NCBI GenBank assembly: GCA_003116975.1
Contig: BGKB01000171.1
Coordinates: 1 to 64,000, forward strand
Reading direction: 5' to 3'
DNA from: Aurantiochytrium sp. KH105
Taxonomy: Eukaryota; Sar; Bigyra; Thraustochytrida; Thraustochytriidae
Length of the DNA stretch: 64,000 nt
Below are positions 31,517-42,149 of this stretch, piece after piece. Position 1 is the first letter of the stretch, and each line of letters opens with the position of its first letter. The position numbers and the translations under genes are program-made. The notes below the pieces were generated by a model that did no database searches, was not told where the DNA came from, and saw nothing but the letters and a program-made list of their open reading frames with translations.

Positions 31517-33805
31517 TTAGGCGTCGTTGTTGGGGAGCACGCTCGCGCGGTTGTCCGTCGAGGACTCCTCCGTGGGCGACGACTTGGGCGCCTGCTTGTG
31601 GAGCCAGAACTCGGCGTCCTCGCTCCTGAAGAAGACCTCGGCGGCGATAAAGAACAGGTAGGCCAGGATGCCCATGCCGGAAAAGTAGACAAAGGGAAAC
31701 AAACCGGGAAAGGGCCCCGTAACGCCAATCCAGCAGAGGTTCATCGCACCCGTACCAAACGTCTCGCACGTCGCATCGACGCCCGTGGTGATGTTGTTGT
31801 ACACGCCCGTAAAAAGCTCAAACTCCTCATCATCGTAGTTGTACGCGTCCGGATTCGAGTTGGTCTGGTCGAAAAGCGTCTGATTGCAGTCCGGCGACGC
31901 GAGATCCGCCTCGCAAGCGACCTCGTTCTCGTGCAAGGCCAAATCCGCGACATAGAGGCCAAAATCAAAGCCCGGGCAGCCGTACTCTTGGTTCCAGATG
32001 GCAGCAGAGGCGGCAGAAAGACCGCGAGCCTCCAATGACTCGGCGCTGATGCACCACTGGCGGTCAAGCTCGAGCTCCATCGAATCCCCCAGACCACCGC
32101 CTCCCTGACAGTCGGTACCCTCGCGCGATACGAGGCCCTGGTCCACAAAGTACTGCGGCACGATTGGGGTCGGCTCGGGGCTGCGCAGCTCAACGTACTT
32201 GCCAGGCTTGCCGGCAAAAAGAGGCGACAGCCGGCCCAGCGAGCACAGGTTCGCCTCGTAGTAAAACGGGTTTGCGGCGTCCATGACCCGGCCCGATGAG
32301 TTCGTTGGATCGTACGTCGGGCACGTGTTGACTCCGCACGGGCAGTCATTGACCGGGTTGCTCGAGCTGTAGTCGCTGGGGACGCAACTCACGTCCGGGC
32401 GGTAGTCCTCAATGTCTGTGGCAAAGGTCGTGCCCAGCAAAATAATGCCAATCAGCTTGGAAAAGGCCTCAGAGCTACGAATTGCGCCTGCCAGAGCACC
32501 TTTCTCCGTTGCGGGCACCTGGCCCATTATGAGCGAGAGCTGCGTTGGCACAACGGGCGCTGCCAGAAAGGAGAGACCCACTGCCGTGTAGGAAATGTTT
32601 ACCGTCGGGGAGAATGCGAAGCCAATACCCACCAGAATGGTCGCGATCATCGTAAAGTGGATCGATCCCTTGAGGCCGAGCACGCGGACAAAGATGGGCG
32701 TCATAATGGCGGCACCAAAGGCCGAACCGAGCCAAATCATGACCACAAACATGATAAAGAGATTGACGTCGCTCTGCGTGTAGCGCCGGAGCCACCATCC
32801 GCCCGTCACACTCTCGCTGGCTCCAACAGCCATCCAGCCAAAGGCCGCGCTGATCCAAAGGCACAGCAGGTACCGGGAGCGTGCAACCAGGGGAACAAAG
32901 CCAAAGGGATTGGCCTTCTTCCAATCAATACTCCGCTTACGCTCGTCCTTGTGCAGTGACTCGGGCAGGAAAAAGAACATGAGCGCGCATGTCAGGCCAG
33001 CAAAGCAAAGACCAACCGAGTACGACAAGTTGAAGAGCTTATTGTAAGGCTCCATCGCCGTGCCTGGAACGTCGTCGTCATCATTCGCCTGGCCGCGCGT
33101 GGCCTCGCTAATAGCGAGACTGATGAGTGCGCCCGTGAGGAGACCCAAAAAGTAGCCGCCGCCCTGAAGAATGCCCATGTTAGTGGCGAGACGATCCGGG
33201 CGGCTCACATCAGATACGTAAGCGTATCCGTGCGGGGTCACGGGCGAAGCCGCGCCGAGAATCATGCCGCCCAAGATAAAGAGTGCCGTCGTCTGCACCT
33301 TCCAGCCGATGAGAAAGAGTGCGCCTGTGGTCGCGTATCCGCACAGTGCCACGAGGAGCACAGGGCGGCGGCCCCAGCGATCGGAAAGCACGCCCATCGT
33401 GCCTCCCATGAGAAAGGTCATGGTGCGGAGCAGCGAGAGCGTGAGCGTGAGCGTGTTTTGCGATTCGTCCGTGGCCGCAAAGCAGTCGTCGCTGATCTCC
33501 GGGTCGCAGCCGTTCTTTTCCTGGTTCACAATCAAGTGAATGGACAAGGGCATGGCGATGAAGAGCATAAGCACGTAGACAGCTGCGGCGGTGGTCACGG
33601 CAAAGGTAACGCCCAGCACCTGAAACTGCTGCCTGCGAAAGTCTTCCACCATGGACTTGGACAGTCTGCCCGTGTTACGCTCCAGGTCCGAGACCGGCGG
33701 CGGCGTCGAGGACGACGCCGTCGAAATGGGCGACGTCGATGCCGGCGACTCCTGTTCCTCCTGCTGGTCCATCTTCATGCTCATACCTCCATCGTTGCCC
33801 AGCAT
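31517..33805 (-). CDS. MFS transporter (paralog 7)
   Basis: A 762-residue MFS protein. The start at 33805 (MLGNDGGMSM, context GCAAGATGC) is preferred over an upstream in-frame ATG at 33826, since it restores the family MLGxD start. Motif A is GVLSDRWGRRP, the loop 1-2 Cys pair is GCDPEISDDC, and TM4 reads ASPVTPHGYAYVSD, with Tyr replacing the usual Ile. The 12-Cys TM11-12 loop has sequons NSS and NQT and a modified third one (NNITTG). One loop block reads REGTDCQGGGG, with an extra residue compared with RDDTC(E/Q)GGGG. The tail SVLPNNDA lacks the RPT of paralogs 1, 2 and 6. Confidence 0.93.
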   Translation of the reverse strand: MLGNDGGMSMKMDQQEEQESPASTSPISTASSSTPPPVSDLERNTGRLSKSMVEDFRRQQFQVLGVTFAVTTAAAVYVLMLFIAMPLSIHLIVNQEKNGCDPEISDDCFAATDESQNTLTLTLSLLRTMTFLMGGTMGVLSDRWGRRPVLLVALCGYATTGALFLIGWKVQTTALFILGGMILGAASPVTPHGYAYVSDVSRPDRLATNMGILQGGGYFLGLLTGALISLAISEATRGQANDDDDVPGTAMEPYNKLFNLSYSVGLCFAGLTCALMFFFLPESLHKDERKRSIDWKKANPFGFVPLVARSRYLLCLWISAAFGWMAVGASESVTGGWWLRRYTQSDVNLFIMFVVMIWLGSAFGAAIMTPIFVRVLGLKGSIHFTMIATILVGIGFAFSPTVNISYTAVGLSFLAAPVVPTQLSLIMGQVPATEKGALAGAIRSSEAFSKLIGIILLGTTFATDIEDYRPDVSCVPSDYSSSNPVNDCPCGVNTCPTYDPTNSSGRVMDAANPFYYEANLCSLGRLSPLFAGKPGKYVELRSPEPTPIVPQYFVDQGLVSREGTDCQGGGGLGDSMELELDRQWCISAESLEARGLSAASAAIWNQEYGCPGFDFGLYVADLALHENEVACEADLASPDCNQTLFDQTNSNPDAYNYDDEEFELFTGVYNNITTGVDATCETFGTGAMNLCWIGVTGPFPGLFPFVYFSGMGILAYLFFIAAEVFFRSEDAEFWLHKQAPKSSPTEESSTDNRASVLPNNDA

Positions 33806-34657
33806 CTTGCCTGAATATTTATGCACCCAGGCTCGCTCGCACGTTGGCTCCTCTTCTTCTCGTTCAAAGTTCTTCTCTCACTTGCTTCGCAGATACTGCC
33901 AAAAGTCGTTCACGCTCGGCCGTTCCGGGTTTGCTTTTGCTTCAGCCTCGCCGTAGTTTGGCTTGCCTTGGCTTGCACGAGCACAACATAGCGATTGCGA
34001 GCCTGATGATGAGCAAGGCTATATGATCGCGAGGCGGCCCACCAAAGCAAGCGGTCGGTCGAGCGGTCTGCGCCAGTCCAAGATCCGAGATCCGCATCGT
34101 CCCAGGTCCCGGTCCACGCTCGCTGCCACTGCCACTGCCAGAGCCCAGCGTGCACAGCGTCAGCCTACTGCCGTAGTACCGACCTCCGCAGCGACCTCGC
34201 CCTGGCCAGCGTCTCGCGCGGACCCGCGTCGCAGCTCCGGATGCTCTCGCACGCCCTCGCGCCGCGGCGTGGATGAGGGACTTTGGCCGGACCGCCCGCG
34301 GTTCCGCGCGGTCCTCTCTGCGGCGGAGCCCGCGGCGGCGTGCCCGCTTCGCGTCTAGACGCCCCGCCGACCTCGTCCCGGTCGTGATGCTGCGCCCGCG
34401 CGGCCTCTCCGACCGTCTGTCCGTCGCGTTTCGCTCTCTCCCGCGCAAAAGGCGAGGCGAGGCGAGCGAGGGAGCTTGGGATCTCGCGCGCGTCTCGCCG
34501 AGGCACAACGAGCGAGGGAGAGAGCGAGCTTTCTCGCGACGTCCCAAGTTGCCAAGCAGAGCAGAGAAGGAAAAGTCCCTGCGGGCTGTTGACATACCTT
34601 AGTGACCCTACAGTTGGGCTTCCCTGAGCTCGCTTTCGCTGCTGTTTTCGGCGCCAC

Positions 34658-34688
<31 letters not shown>

Positions 34689-36888
34689 ACGCATTTCAGG
34701 AGCCAGGCCGCGCTGCGCTGTTGCAACCTCTTCGAGTTATCATCGATCGGCTGCTTCTTGCGGGTCTTGCGTGGCACGCTGCAGCCAGCAGCTGACTGGC
34801 CACTCGGCTAGCTTCGTCCGGCCGGCCTGACGCCGTGCCGCTGCGCCAGAAAAGGGGTCTCAACTCCCCGGGGCTCTCGCGCAACCTCGATCCGCCAGTA
34901 GCATTCCGGAGCGCCGCAGACGCAGCTCCCAGCACCCACCTAACTCCACCCAGCCAGCAACCTGCTGCCTGCTGGAAGCAAATCAAGTGGTCGCCGCGCG
35001 GCATGTGCAGCGCATCCGCATCCTCCTCTCCGAGCATACAGCTTCTAACCACCCTGCACGCGGCACTCTTGAGAACCTCCCTTTCGCGCGCCGTGCCGTC
35101 GACGCCGCGCTGGCCGTCCGCCACCATCGCTGCGTCTTCGCGATCCTGAATCCTGGCCCCGAACGCGCCCGGATCCGGGTCCAAGTCCGAGTCCGCGCTG
35201 CATTTCGTCCGCAGCAGTGGCAGCCAGATCTGATGCTGATGCTTGCAATCTTGAACCTCGCCCTTGGCAGGCTTGCTCGACTTTCCGGTCCATGAACTCC
35301 AAGGTCCCGGAGCGCCGGCGCTTGTCCCAAACCAAGTTCACGGGTTTGGAAATTGGGCCGGACCGACCGGGCAGGAATCGCGCCGCGCTCTCGCCCTCCG
35401 AGTCCCAGATCGGCCGCACCCCGCTGCGGGACCCGCGAGGAGAAGAACGGCATGCTGGGAGGCCGAGATAGTCTCGGCCGCGCACTAGGCCTACGCTAGG
35501 ATTAAATTTGGCCGCTCTCGGCTTGATGAGACTTGGCTTGCTTGGCAGTGGATCAGGATGGGGTGAGACGCGGCGGTGGGGTGCTTGCGCAGAACGCTGC
35601 AGCGCACTGGGCGGACGGACGGCAGCTTGTGAGTAGGCGCGAAAGTTGCAGGGGAATGAGATAGCCCTACGATCGCGGGAGGAAGACAGAGGGGGAAGAA
35701 GAGGGAGTCTTCTTGCAAAAGCGTTTGAAGGTATGTTCGACAGTCGTGATTGGCGAGCGCTTGATGTAGGCGCAGATTATGCGATGAAGAGTGAAGAGGA
35801 AAGCTTGCTCAGGAAAAAAAGAGATTTGCAGATACCGACGAGGATATAGAAAAGAGGATCGCAAAGAAAACTTCCCGACGCGACTCAGCGCAACATCCAT
35901 TTGCTTCTTCTCCAGAAAGACGGCTCACGATAAGTTCCAGATGGGAAAAGAGTTCTTTGTGTGGACTGAGAGAACTATTGTACCAGATGGTCAGCAACAT
36001 GAAATAAATGTCAGCAGATGCAATTGATGGATGACGAGGAAATTTCATTGTCAACGCGGCATTCGTTCTCTCTGCGAGTAAAACCTGCTGATGAGGCAAG
36101 TCTGCTGTCTAAAGTTCCTGGCGGCGTACTTTAAATTTCTTGATCAAGCACAAAACGATCGATCTTGCAGAATAACCTATAAGTGAGAACGAAAGCCGCT
36201 GGCAACGATTTCAACAGCTAGCGGTCTCAAATCTACACCGCTGCATGGTCTTGATATCGGCCAGCGAAGGCATAGGGAAAGTACAGGCCGAGAGGCAAAT
36301 GCCAGAAGGGTTTTCCATGGGAGGAAGTGTCGACATGAGCAAGATTCGTTGTGCAAGTGCGCCGCGATGGGTTGTTGCTTCAACTGTTTCGAATCTCCAC
36401 AAATCTTTTGGTTACACGTTGTCACATAACTAAGCTCTTGCTGAGCGCTATGTATGGTACAGCTCAGTCACAGGACAAGGCAGTAGAAGGCAAAGTAGAA
36501 ACATGCGAGTCGAGAACAGACGAACTGCCTTCACCACACCGAACGCAAAAAGTCAGCGAGGCGATGTGACGGATCCCGAAATGTCAGAGTGAATCCTGTC
36601 TTCAAAGAATCGATCAGCGCCTAGCTTGACTTTTCTCAAGGCCAATAAGCATTGAAGCTGCAAAAGGAATTATTGTTGATTGTGGGCTCAAGTGCTGGGA
36701 GACGACCGGTGGAGCCTTTTCGCGCGCGAGCAAAGCTTGTCAATGAGCGCTGGCTCCTCGTGCTTTGAGTCGCGGTTAGGACTTCGATCTTTGACTCCCG
36801 GAGCATCTCGCCAAGCGAGCACCTCGAGACGATCAAAAAGTCTTGCACGGAGCGCAGAGTTTTTAGACTTATTTACGTCCTCGAGGTT
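33806..36888. other. Spacer between MFS gene 7 and the kinase-TIR relic
   Basis: 3.1 kb without a supported gene. The first 1.7 kb is GC-rich and resembles the other MFS upstream flanks (upstream box; CTG run at about 34664-34688). From about 35,640 the base composition becomes clearly more AT-rich and stays so through the kinase-TIR relic, with only short open frames. Confidence 0.5.
33922..33944 (-). promoter_or_regulatory. Shared MFS upstream box, gene 7
   Basis: The plus strand reads GTTCCGGGTTTGC then TTTTGCTTCA, a partly duplicated form of the box, 117 bp upstream of the ATG at 33805. Confidence 0.45.
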
Positions 36889-37152
36889 TCATTCCTCATT
36901 CGCACCGTGAACCGCAACTGCTAGCAAGGGAGGTCCTTCTTCTCCTTCTTCTTCCGCTCCTTCTCCATCTCCTTCCCTCTCGATGATTTGACCTTGCAAT
37001 TTCTCCCATGACATTTGCACATCGTGCTGACAAATTTTCTCAAGTGCAACCACGGTGACGTGAGGATTGGCATCATCCACAGAAAACCCAGGTAGCTCAC
37101 GGAGCTTGGCTTTAAGCTTTCTGACTGCTTTGGACCCAATTTTGCCCACCAC
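36889..37152 (-). CDS. Small ORF, possible last exon of the kinase-TIR gene
   Basis: An 87-codon open frame begins 7 bp past the stop of the TIR-coding frame. It reads VGKIGSKAVRKLKAKLREL and HVTVVALEKICQHDV, then a Glu-rich tail, and looks like genuine coding sequence. An acceptor-like TTTAACTCGCAG lies just before it, but I could not find a donor that joins the frames cleanly. It may be a separate small gene, a terminal exon, or part of the decayed locus. Confidence 0.3.
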   Translation of the reverse strand: MVGKIGSKAVRKLKAKLRELPGFSVDDANPHVTVVALEKICQHDVQMSWEKLQGQIIEREGDGEGAEEEGEEGPPLLAVAVHGANEE

Positions 37153-37158
37153 TGCGAG

Positions 37159-38840
37159 TTAAAGAACTTTCTCCTGCTTTGAGTCAGAATTTTCTATGGG
37201 AGGACGAATGGCTTGAAGCCCTGCATGTTCTGCAAGGGCTACTAGCATTGCATCTTCTTCAACGTGACGTCGACGATATGGAATACGTGCGCATTCTGAC
37301 AGGGATTCCTTGGCGGAGTTCAAGACTGTATCGATATCTAAAGTCAAGACCTTTTGTGAGTCGCGGAGTTGGCGAGCGTCGCGATCGCGTCGAGGTGTTC
37401 TCAACTTAAGCTCGGTATCATCGAGCTCCTGGCGATCGGAAAAGGCTTGCTCTTTCGTCGAACTCCTTCTCGAGTATCTGGTCGTCGAGCTCCTGGTCCT
37501 CCCAGCCCAGTGCTTCCCATGGCTCCGGCCTTCGTTCCAGGGGCTGAATCGACTGTCTTCTTCAACAACGAAGAAAAGGCAGTCTTTCAGCTCAAGGCCA
37601 AGACTTTTGAAGTTCTGCACGGCGAAGTTGAGTTCAGCGAGACAGTAGGGCCGGAACAGTACATCCTTGGTGAGCACCTTGATGAAACGCTGAGACGAAA
37701 TTACCCCGCAATGCATGCTCTGGAGGTGGATCTCAGTGGCATTCATATCTACCCAAGATGACACTCGGTTGCGCTCAAGGCCAGCTGCAAGGTCCTTGAC
37801 AATTCCTGCGGCCTGCGACTGCATGTGTGACAGGAAAAAATGGTATGCCGGGAGCTCGATGAGTTCGTTGTGGGCACGTTCTTGGTAAATATTGAAACAA
37901 GTAAAGTCAAATGGATTGCTAGTATGCCTAAGTATGCTAAGAGTGCCTGGGGAGTTTCGATTCTGCTGAGACGAATTTGTCTGGTGGTGAAGATCGATGT
38001 TTCTCCCCACCTTAAATGGCGTCTCGAGGAAGTAGTGAAGAGCTTGATGATCACAAATCTTTTGGCCGTGCTAGTTCGTGTTCTGAGCAATGTTAGACTT
38101 ACCTTAATGTCGCACGAACTAGTGGCTGCTGAGATTGGATGGTTGTCGGCACGGCATGTCTTCAATAGACTTCCCATAGGTGTCAAGTTTACTTCACCTC
38201 TTCTGGGGCGCTGCTGTCTGCACACGTCATTTCCATTTCCCAACAGTAAAACAAACTCGAACTTTCATTTCTGGGCAGTTGAGGCTTCGTCGTGCGACCG
38301 AAGAGACTGAATCGTTTGGGAATCACGCGCTTGTGAAGGCTCATCACACGGCGAGAGAAGCGAGAGGATTTGTGTCTGCTTGTGCTCGCGGCCTTGATGA
38401 TCTTGTCTCCCTCTTCACCCTCATGGGTTGGGTTGCGAAGCTTCTTAAAGAACGGATGCACGTCAAGGATTTGCTCTATTGTTATGCGCTCCTACGCATC
38501 GCCGCGAAGGCAAAATCGCACCAAGTCGCGCGCGGCCTCAATCTCGTAAGCATCCGCATCGAGACCATCTGTTTTCGAGCCATCCTCATGCCCATCCATC
38601 TCATCGTCATCTTCTCCCTCCTTCTCCTGCTCTTCGTCTTTCTCGTGACGACATTTTTAATAATTAAAATGCGATGAAGTCGTTCGTCGTCCAGCGCAAG
38701 CCAATTCATGAGCTCCACTTTGTCGTGTCTTGTCACGAGATTGTCGTCAGACTCGTCGACCATGAAAAGTTATGTGCCCGAGGGCATCTGGAAAAGCACC
38801 ACGCCAAAGCCCTTGGCTCGCTTCGTTTGCGCTCTGCTGC
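37159..38840 (-). pseudogene. Degenerate kinase-TIR fusion gene
   Basis: Read from high to low coordinates, the locus shows a kinase C-lobe: FGVVLFQMPSGT, a stop, then LFMVDESDDNLV and WLALDDERLHRI. An acidic insert follows, then AARDLVRFCLRGDA, a stop, and ERITIEQILDVHPFFKKL. A TIR domain (37159-37850) comes next: AYHFFLSHMQSQ, SSWVDMNATEI, FIKVLTKDVLFRPYCLAEL and FFVVEEDSRFSPW. In-frame stops are TAA at 38770-38772 and TAG at 38492-38494, and a frameshift lies near 38,655. A donor ATTAAG|GTAAGT near 38,100 with an acceptor around 37,965 suggests one intron before the TIR exon. The TIR frame itself is open for 283 codons. The kinase N-lobe and any upstream domain were not found. Kinase-TIR proteins of this build are, from memory, typical of stramenopile and other algal genomes; TIR domains act in signalling or NAD cleavage. 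The usual catalytic Glu of TIR NADases is not obvious here. Confidence 0.75.
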
Positions 38841-39862
38841 TATTTCGCCGTGCATCTTCTTTGTCGCCTTGCGTTCCTTACTCGGACCTACACTCGCGCA
38901 GCACACTCGCGCAGCTTACGATGTCTTGCTACTACGTCAACGCGAGAGGCGCGCCCCCCCCCCCCCCCCCTTCCCCCTTCTTCATCGCGTGCGCCGCGAC
39001 GGGTCCTGCCGCACGCAGCCGCCTGCGCGCGACTCCCGTGCGCCTGCGACCCTCGTCTCTTCGCAATTCTTCGCGCCTCTTCTGCACGCGCTGCGAGGAG
39101 ATGCGGCGAGGGCAGTCTGGCCGTCGCAGTCTTGAAGATGAGGTGGCCGGCCCTCGCGGAAGCTGCCTCGAGGCGCAATCGACGCTGCCGTCGCAAAACG
39201 GATGACGCGCGGGGGCTCGAACGGGGATGCGCGTAGCAGAGGCAGCAAAAGGCGCAGGCCCAGGCCCAGGGGTGGAGATGCTATGCGGCACGCACAGAAG
39301 CGGGTTGGCGGGCGACATGCTTGGGGGACCTTGTGCTCAGTTTGATCGCTTATTCTCAGGCCGTTGTATAAATCACACAGGCGCTCCACGACGTCTACGG
39401 CCTTCGCACCTAAATTTCATGTCTTGTCTAACCTTATCAGGCAGACAATTCAGTATGCCTGGTGAATTGAACGTCGATCACGACCTTCGCTCACGGGCCT
39501 CACTTGATCTCGAAAAATGTGGTCAAATTCTAGAGTTGCTGGTACTCGTTTCCGCGCAAAGACGCTATCTTCTATAGAATAAATCTTTCGACATACCAAC
39601 CCAGATCCCTATGCGTCCACTCAGTCGCTCTGCGTTCACTCAGTCGCTCTAGGTCCCAGGAAAAATGGCGAATCGAAAGTTGACTTTGGACATATTTTGG
39701 CCGGCCTCTTGTGGTTCGACGCATGTGCTCGTTCAGCAGCAGCTAGAAAAACAGCAAGAGGAGCATCAGCAATAAAAGGAGGACAGATGGAAACATGAAT
39801 AATTTATGAGGCCAAGGAAGAACTTGGTGTCGGCATGAAGCGTGCAATGACTGCAAAACAGC
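38841..39862. other. Spacer upstream of the kinase-TIR relic and downstream of MFS gene 8
   Basis: No gene is recognised. A 17-base C homopolymer lies at 38954-38970, and a short direct repeat containing CACTCAGTCGCTCT lies near 39616-39649. The missing kinase N-lobe is not visible here. Confidence 0.5.
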
Positions 39863-41995
39863 TCAGTCAGCAATAGGGTTGATGGCAGCGTCTTCCGGCG
39901 AGCCTTCCTCGTCCTTGTGGATCCAGTACTCGCGGTCATACTTCTTGAAGAAGACCTCAGCGATAATGTACCACGTATAGGAGAGACCGCCGAGGCCAGT
40001 TAGGTAGAGCAACGGAAAGAGGCCAGGCAGAGCAGCAATAACTCCTTCCCAGCAAAAGTTGAGCTCCGCCGTACCGTACGAGGCGCACTCCGCGTCAGTA
40101 TCGGAAGTGATGTTGGTGACGATACCCGCGTACGCAGCGAATTCAGTCGTGTTGTAAGTGTAGTACGAATCCGGGTCCGTCGTCGTGGTCGTGTACAGCG
40201 CAGAGTCACAGTCGGTCGAGCCAGGGTCCGCATCGCAGACGGCCTCGTTCGTGTAGCCTGCACTGTCGACAGCCCAGGCGCTGAAATCGAATCCAGGGCA
40301 ACCATACTCGGCGTTGTAGAGGCTCGCAGCAGTCGCTCCGAGGGAGGCCTCGAGCGCAGACGAGGCAACGCACCATTCTCGCTCGAGCTCAAGAGAGATG
40401 GAGTTACCCATGCCACCACCACCCTGGCAGCTGTCGTCGCGCGTGACGAGGCCCAAATCAATAAAGAGCTGGGGGACAATCGGGTTCGGTTCGGGACTGC
40501 GAAAGTCAACGTACTTGCTGGGCTTGCCCGTGAACTTGGGGCTCAACCAACCAAGAGTGCAGGTGGCGGCTTCATAGTAAAAAGGGTTGGCAAGGCTGGC
40601 GACGCGGCCGGACGCGTTGGTCGCATCATAGGTGGGGCAGGTCGCCACACCACATTCGCACGTGTTAACAGGGTTGGCCGAGCTGTAGTCGAGAGGCACG
40701 CAGCTCACATCCGGTTGGAATTCGGCAATGTAGTTGGCAAAGAGGTTGCCAAAGAGGGTAATGCCAATAAGCTTGGAAAGCGCCTCGGAGCTGCGCAGCG
40801 CACCGGCGAGGGCGCCCTTTTGCGTCGCAGGCACCTGGCCCATAATAAGGGAAAGCTCGGTCGGCACGACGGGAGAGGCAAAGAACGAGAGACCCACTGC
40901 AATGTACGAAAGGTTGACGGTGGGCGCGAAGGCAAAGGCGATACCCACAGCCATGGTGAACAACATGCTAAAGTGAATCGAGCCCTTGAGACCAAAGAGC
41001 TTGACGAGGATGGGCGTCATGATTGCCGCACCGAGAGCGCTGCTGAGCCAGAGCATGACCGCGAACATGATAAAGAGGCTCACTTCGCTCTGCGTGTAGC
41101 GACGAAGCCACCATCCGGCTGTCACGCTCTCGCCGGCGCCAACAGCAATCCAGGCAAAGATGGCGCTCACCCAGAGGCACGAGAGGTAGGCGTTCTGGGT
41201 AATGAGCGAGACAAAGCCGAGCGGGTTGGCCTTGCGCCAGTCGAGGTGCCGCGTGCGCTCCTCGGCAGCGAGGGACTCCGGGAGGAAGACGAGCATAATG
41301 AGTCCAGTCAAGGCAGCAAAGCCGAGACCAACGCCGTACGAAATGTTGAAGAGCTTGTTGTACGGGTCGAGGGCGGCCTCGCCTTCCACGGGGTCCTTTC
41401 CGGTCGTACCCTCGCTCACGGCCAGACTGAGAAGAGCGCCGGTGAGGAGACCCAAAAAGTAACCAAGGCCCTGGAGGATGCCCATGTTGGTCGCGAGGCG
41501 GTCGGGCCGGCTCACATCCGAAACGTAGGCAATGCCGTGCGGGGTCACGGGCGAGCTGGCGCCGAGAATCATGCCGCCCAGGATGAAGAGCGCCAAGGTT
41601 TGCGTGTTCCATCCCAGCAAGAAGCAGGCGCCAGCGATGGAGTAGCCGCTGAGCGCGCCAAGGAGCAGAGGGCGTCGGCCCCAGCGATCGCTAAGGGTGC
41701 CCACAAAAGAGCCCATGAGGAAGGTCATGGATCGCAGGAGGGAGAGCGTCAGTGTCAGCTGACGCTGCGACTCGTCCGTCGGAGCAAAGCAATCATCCTG
41801 GACCTCGGGGTCGCAGCCCTTGACATCCTGGTTAACGATGAGATGAATCGAGAGTGGCATGGCGATGAACAGCATGAGAATGTACGCGCCAGCAGCGGTC
41901 AGCACGGCAAAGGTGACAAGCGCCACCTGCTTTTGCTGCTGCCGAAAGTCCTGCACCACGGACTTCGACGTGGTGCCATTATTCTTGTCGGTCAT
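39863..41995 (-). CDS. MFS transporter (paralog 8)
   Basis: At 710 residues this is the shortest paralog. The difference is mainly in the N-terminus, which begins MTDKNNGTTSKSVVQDF and so lacks the 40-60-residue MLGD leader of the others. Motif A reads GTLSDRWGRRP, as in paralog 2. Loop 1-2 has GCDPEVQDDC. The TM11-12 loop retains all 12 cysteines, but the sequon set differs: NAS replaces NSS, the NQT position is CDSAL (lost), an extra NTT appears, and NIT is kept. TM7-8 reads VTAGWWLRRYTQ rather than VTGGWWLRRYTQ. The tail is short and acidic. It is separated from gene 7 by the kinase-TIR relic. Confidence 0.93.
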   Translation of the reverse strand: MTDKNNGTTSKSVVQDFRQQQKQVALVTFAVLTAAGAYILMLFIAMPLSIHLIVNQDVKGCDPEVQDDCFAPTDESQRQLTLTLSLLRSMTFLMGSFVGTLSDRWGRRPLLLGALSGYSIAGACFLLGWNTQTLALFILGGMILGASSPVTPHGIAYVSDVSRPDRLATNMGILQGLGYFLGLLTGALLSLAVSEGTTGKDPVEGEAALDPYNKLFNISYGVGLGFAALTGLIMLVFLPESLAAEERTRHLDWRKANPLGFVSLITQNAYLSCLWVSAIFAWIAVGAGESVTAGWWLRRYTQSEVSLFIMFAVMLWLSSALGAAIMTPILVKLFGLKGSIHFSMLFTMAVGIAFAFAPTVNLSYIAVGLSFFASPVVPTELSLIMGQVPATQKGALAGALRSSEALSKLIGITLFGNLFANYIAEFQPDVSCVPLDYSSANPVNTCECGVATCPTYDATNASGRVASLANPFYYEAATCTLGWLSPKFTGKPSKYVDFRSPEPNPIVPQLFIDLGLVTRDDSCQGGGGMGNSISLELEREWCVASSALEASLGATAASLYNAEYGCPGFDFSAWAVDSAGYTNEAVCDADPGSTDCDSALYTTTTTDPDSYYTYNTTEFAAYAGIVTNITSDTDAECASYGTAELNFCWEGVIAALPGLFPLLYLTGLGGLSYTWYIIAEVFFKKYDREYWIHKDEEGSPEDAAINPIAD

Positions 41996-42149
41996 CGTGG
42001 ATCCAGCCGGCGCGGTGCGCCGTGGCTCTTGCTTTCGATTAGGTAAAAGTAGAAGCCCAAGCCTCGAAGCTGCGTGCGATTTGCTCGCTTGCTCGCTAGC
42101 TTGGTTGGTTGGTTGTTTGGGTTTTGCTTTTGGCGCTCGGCCTCGGAAT

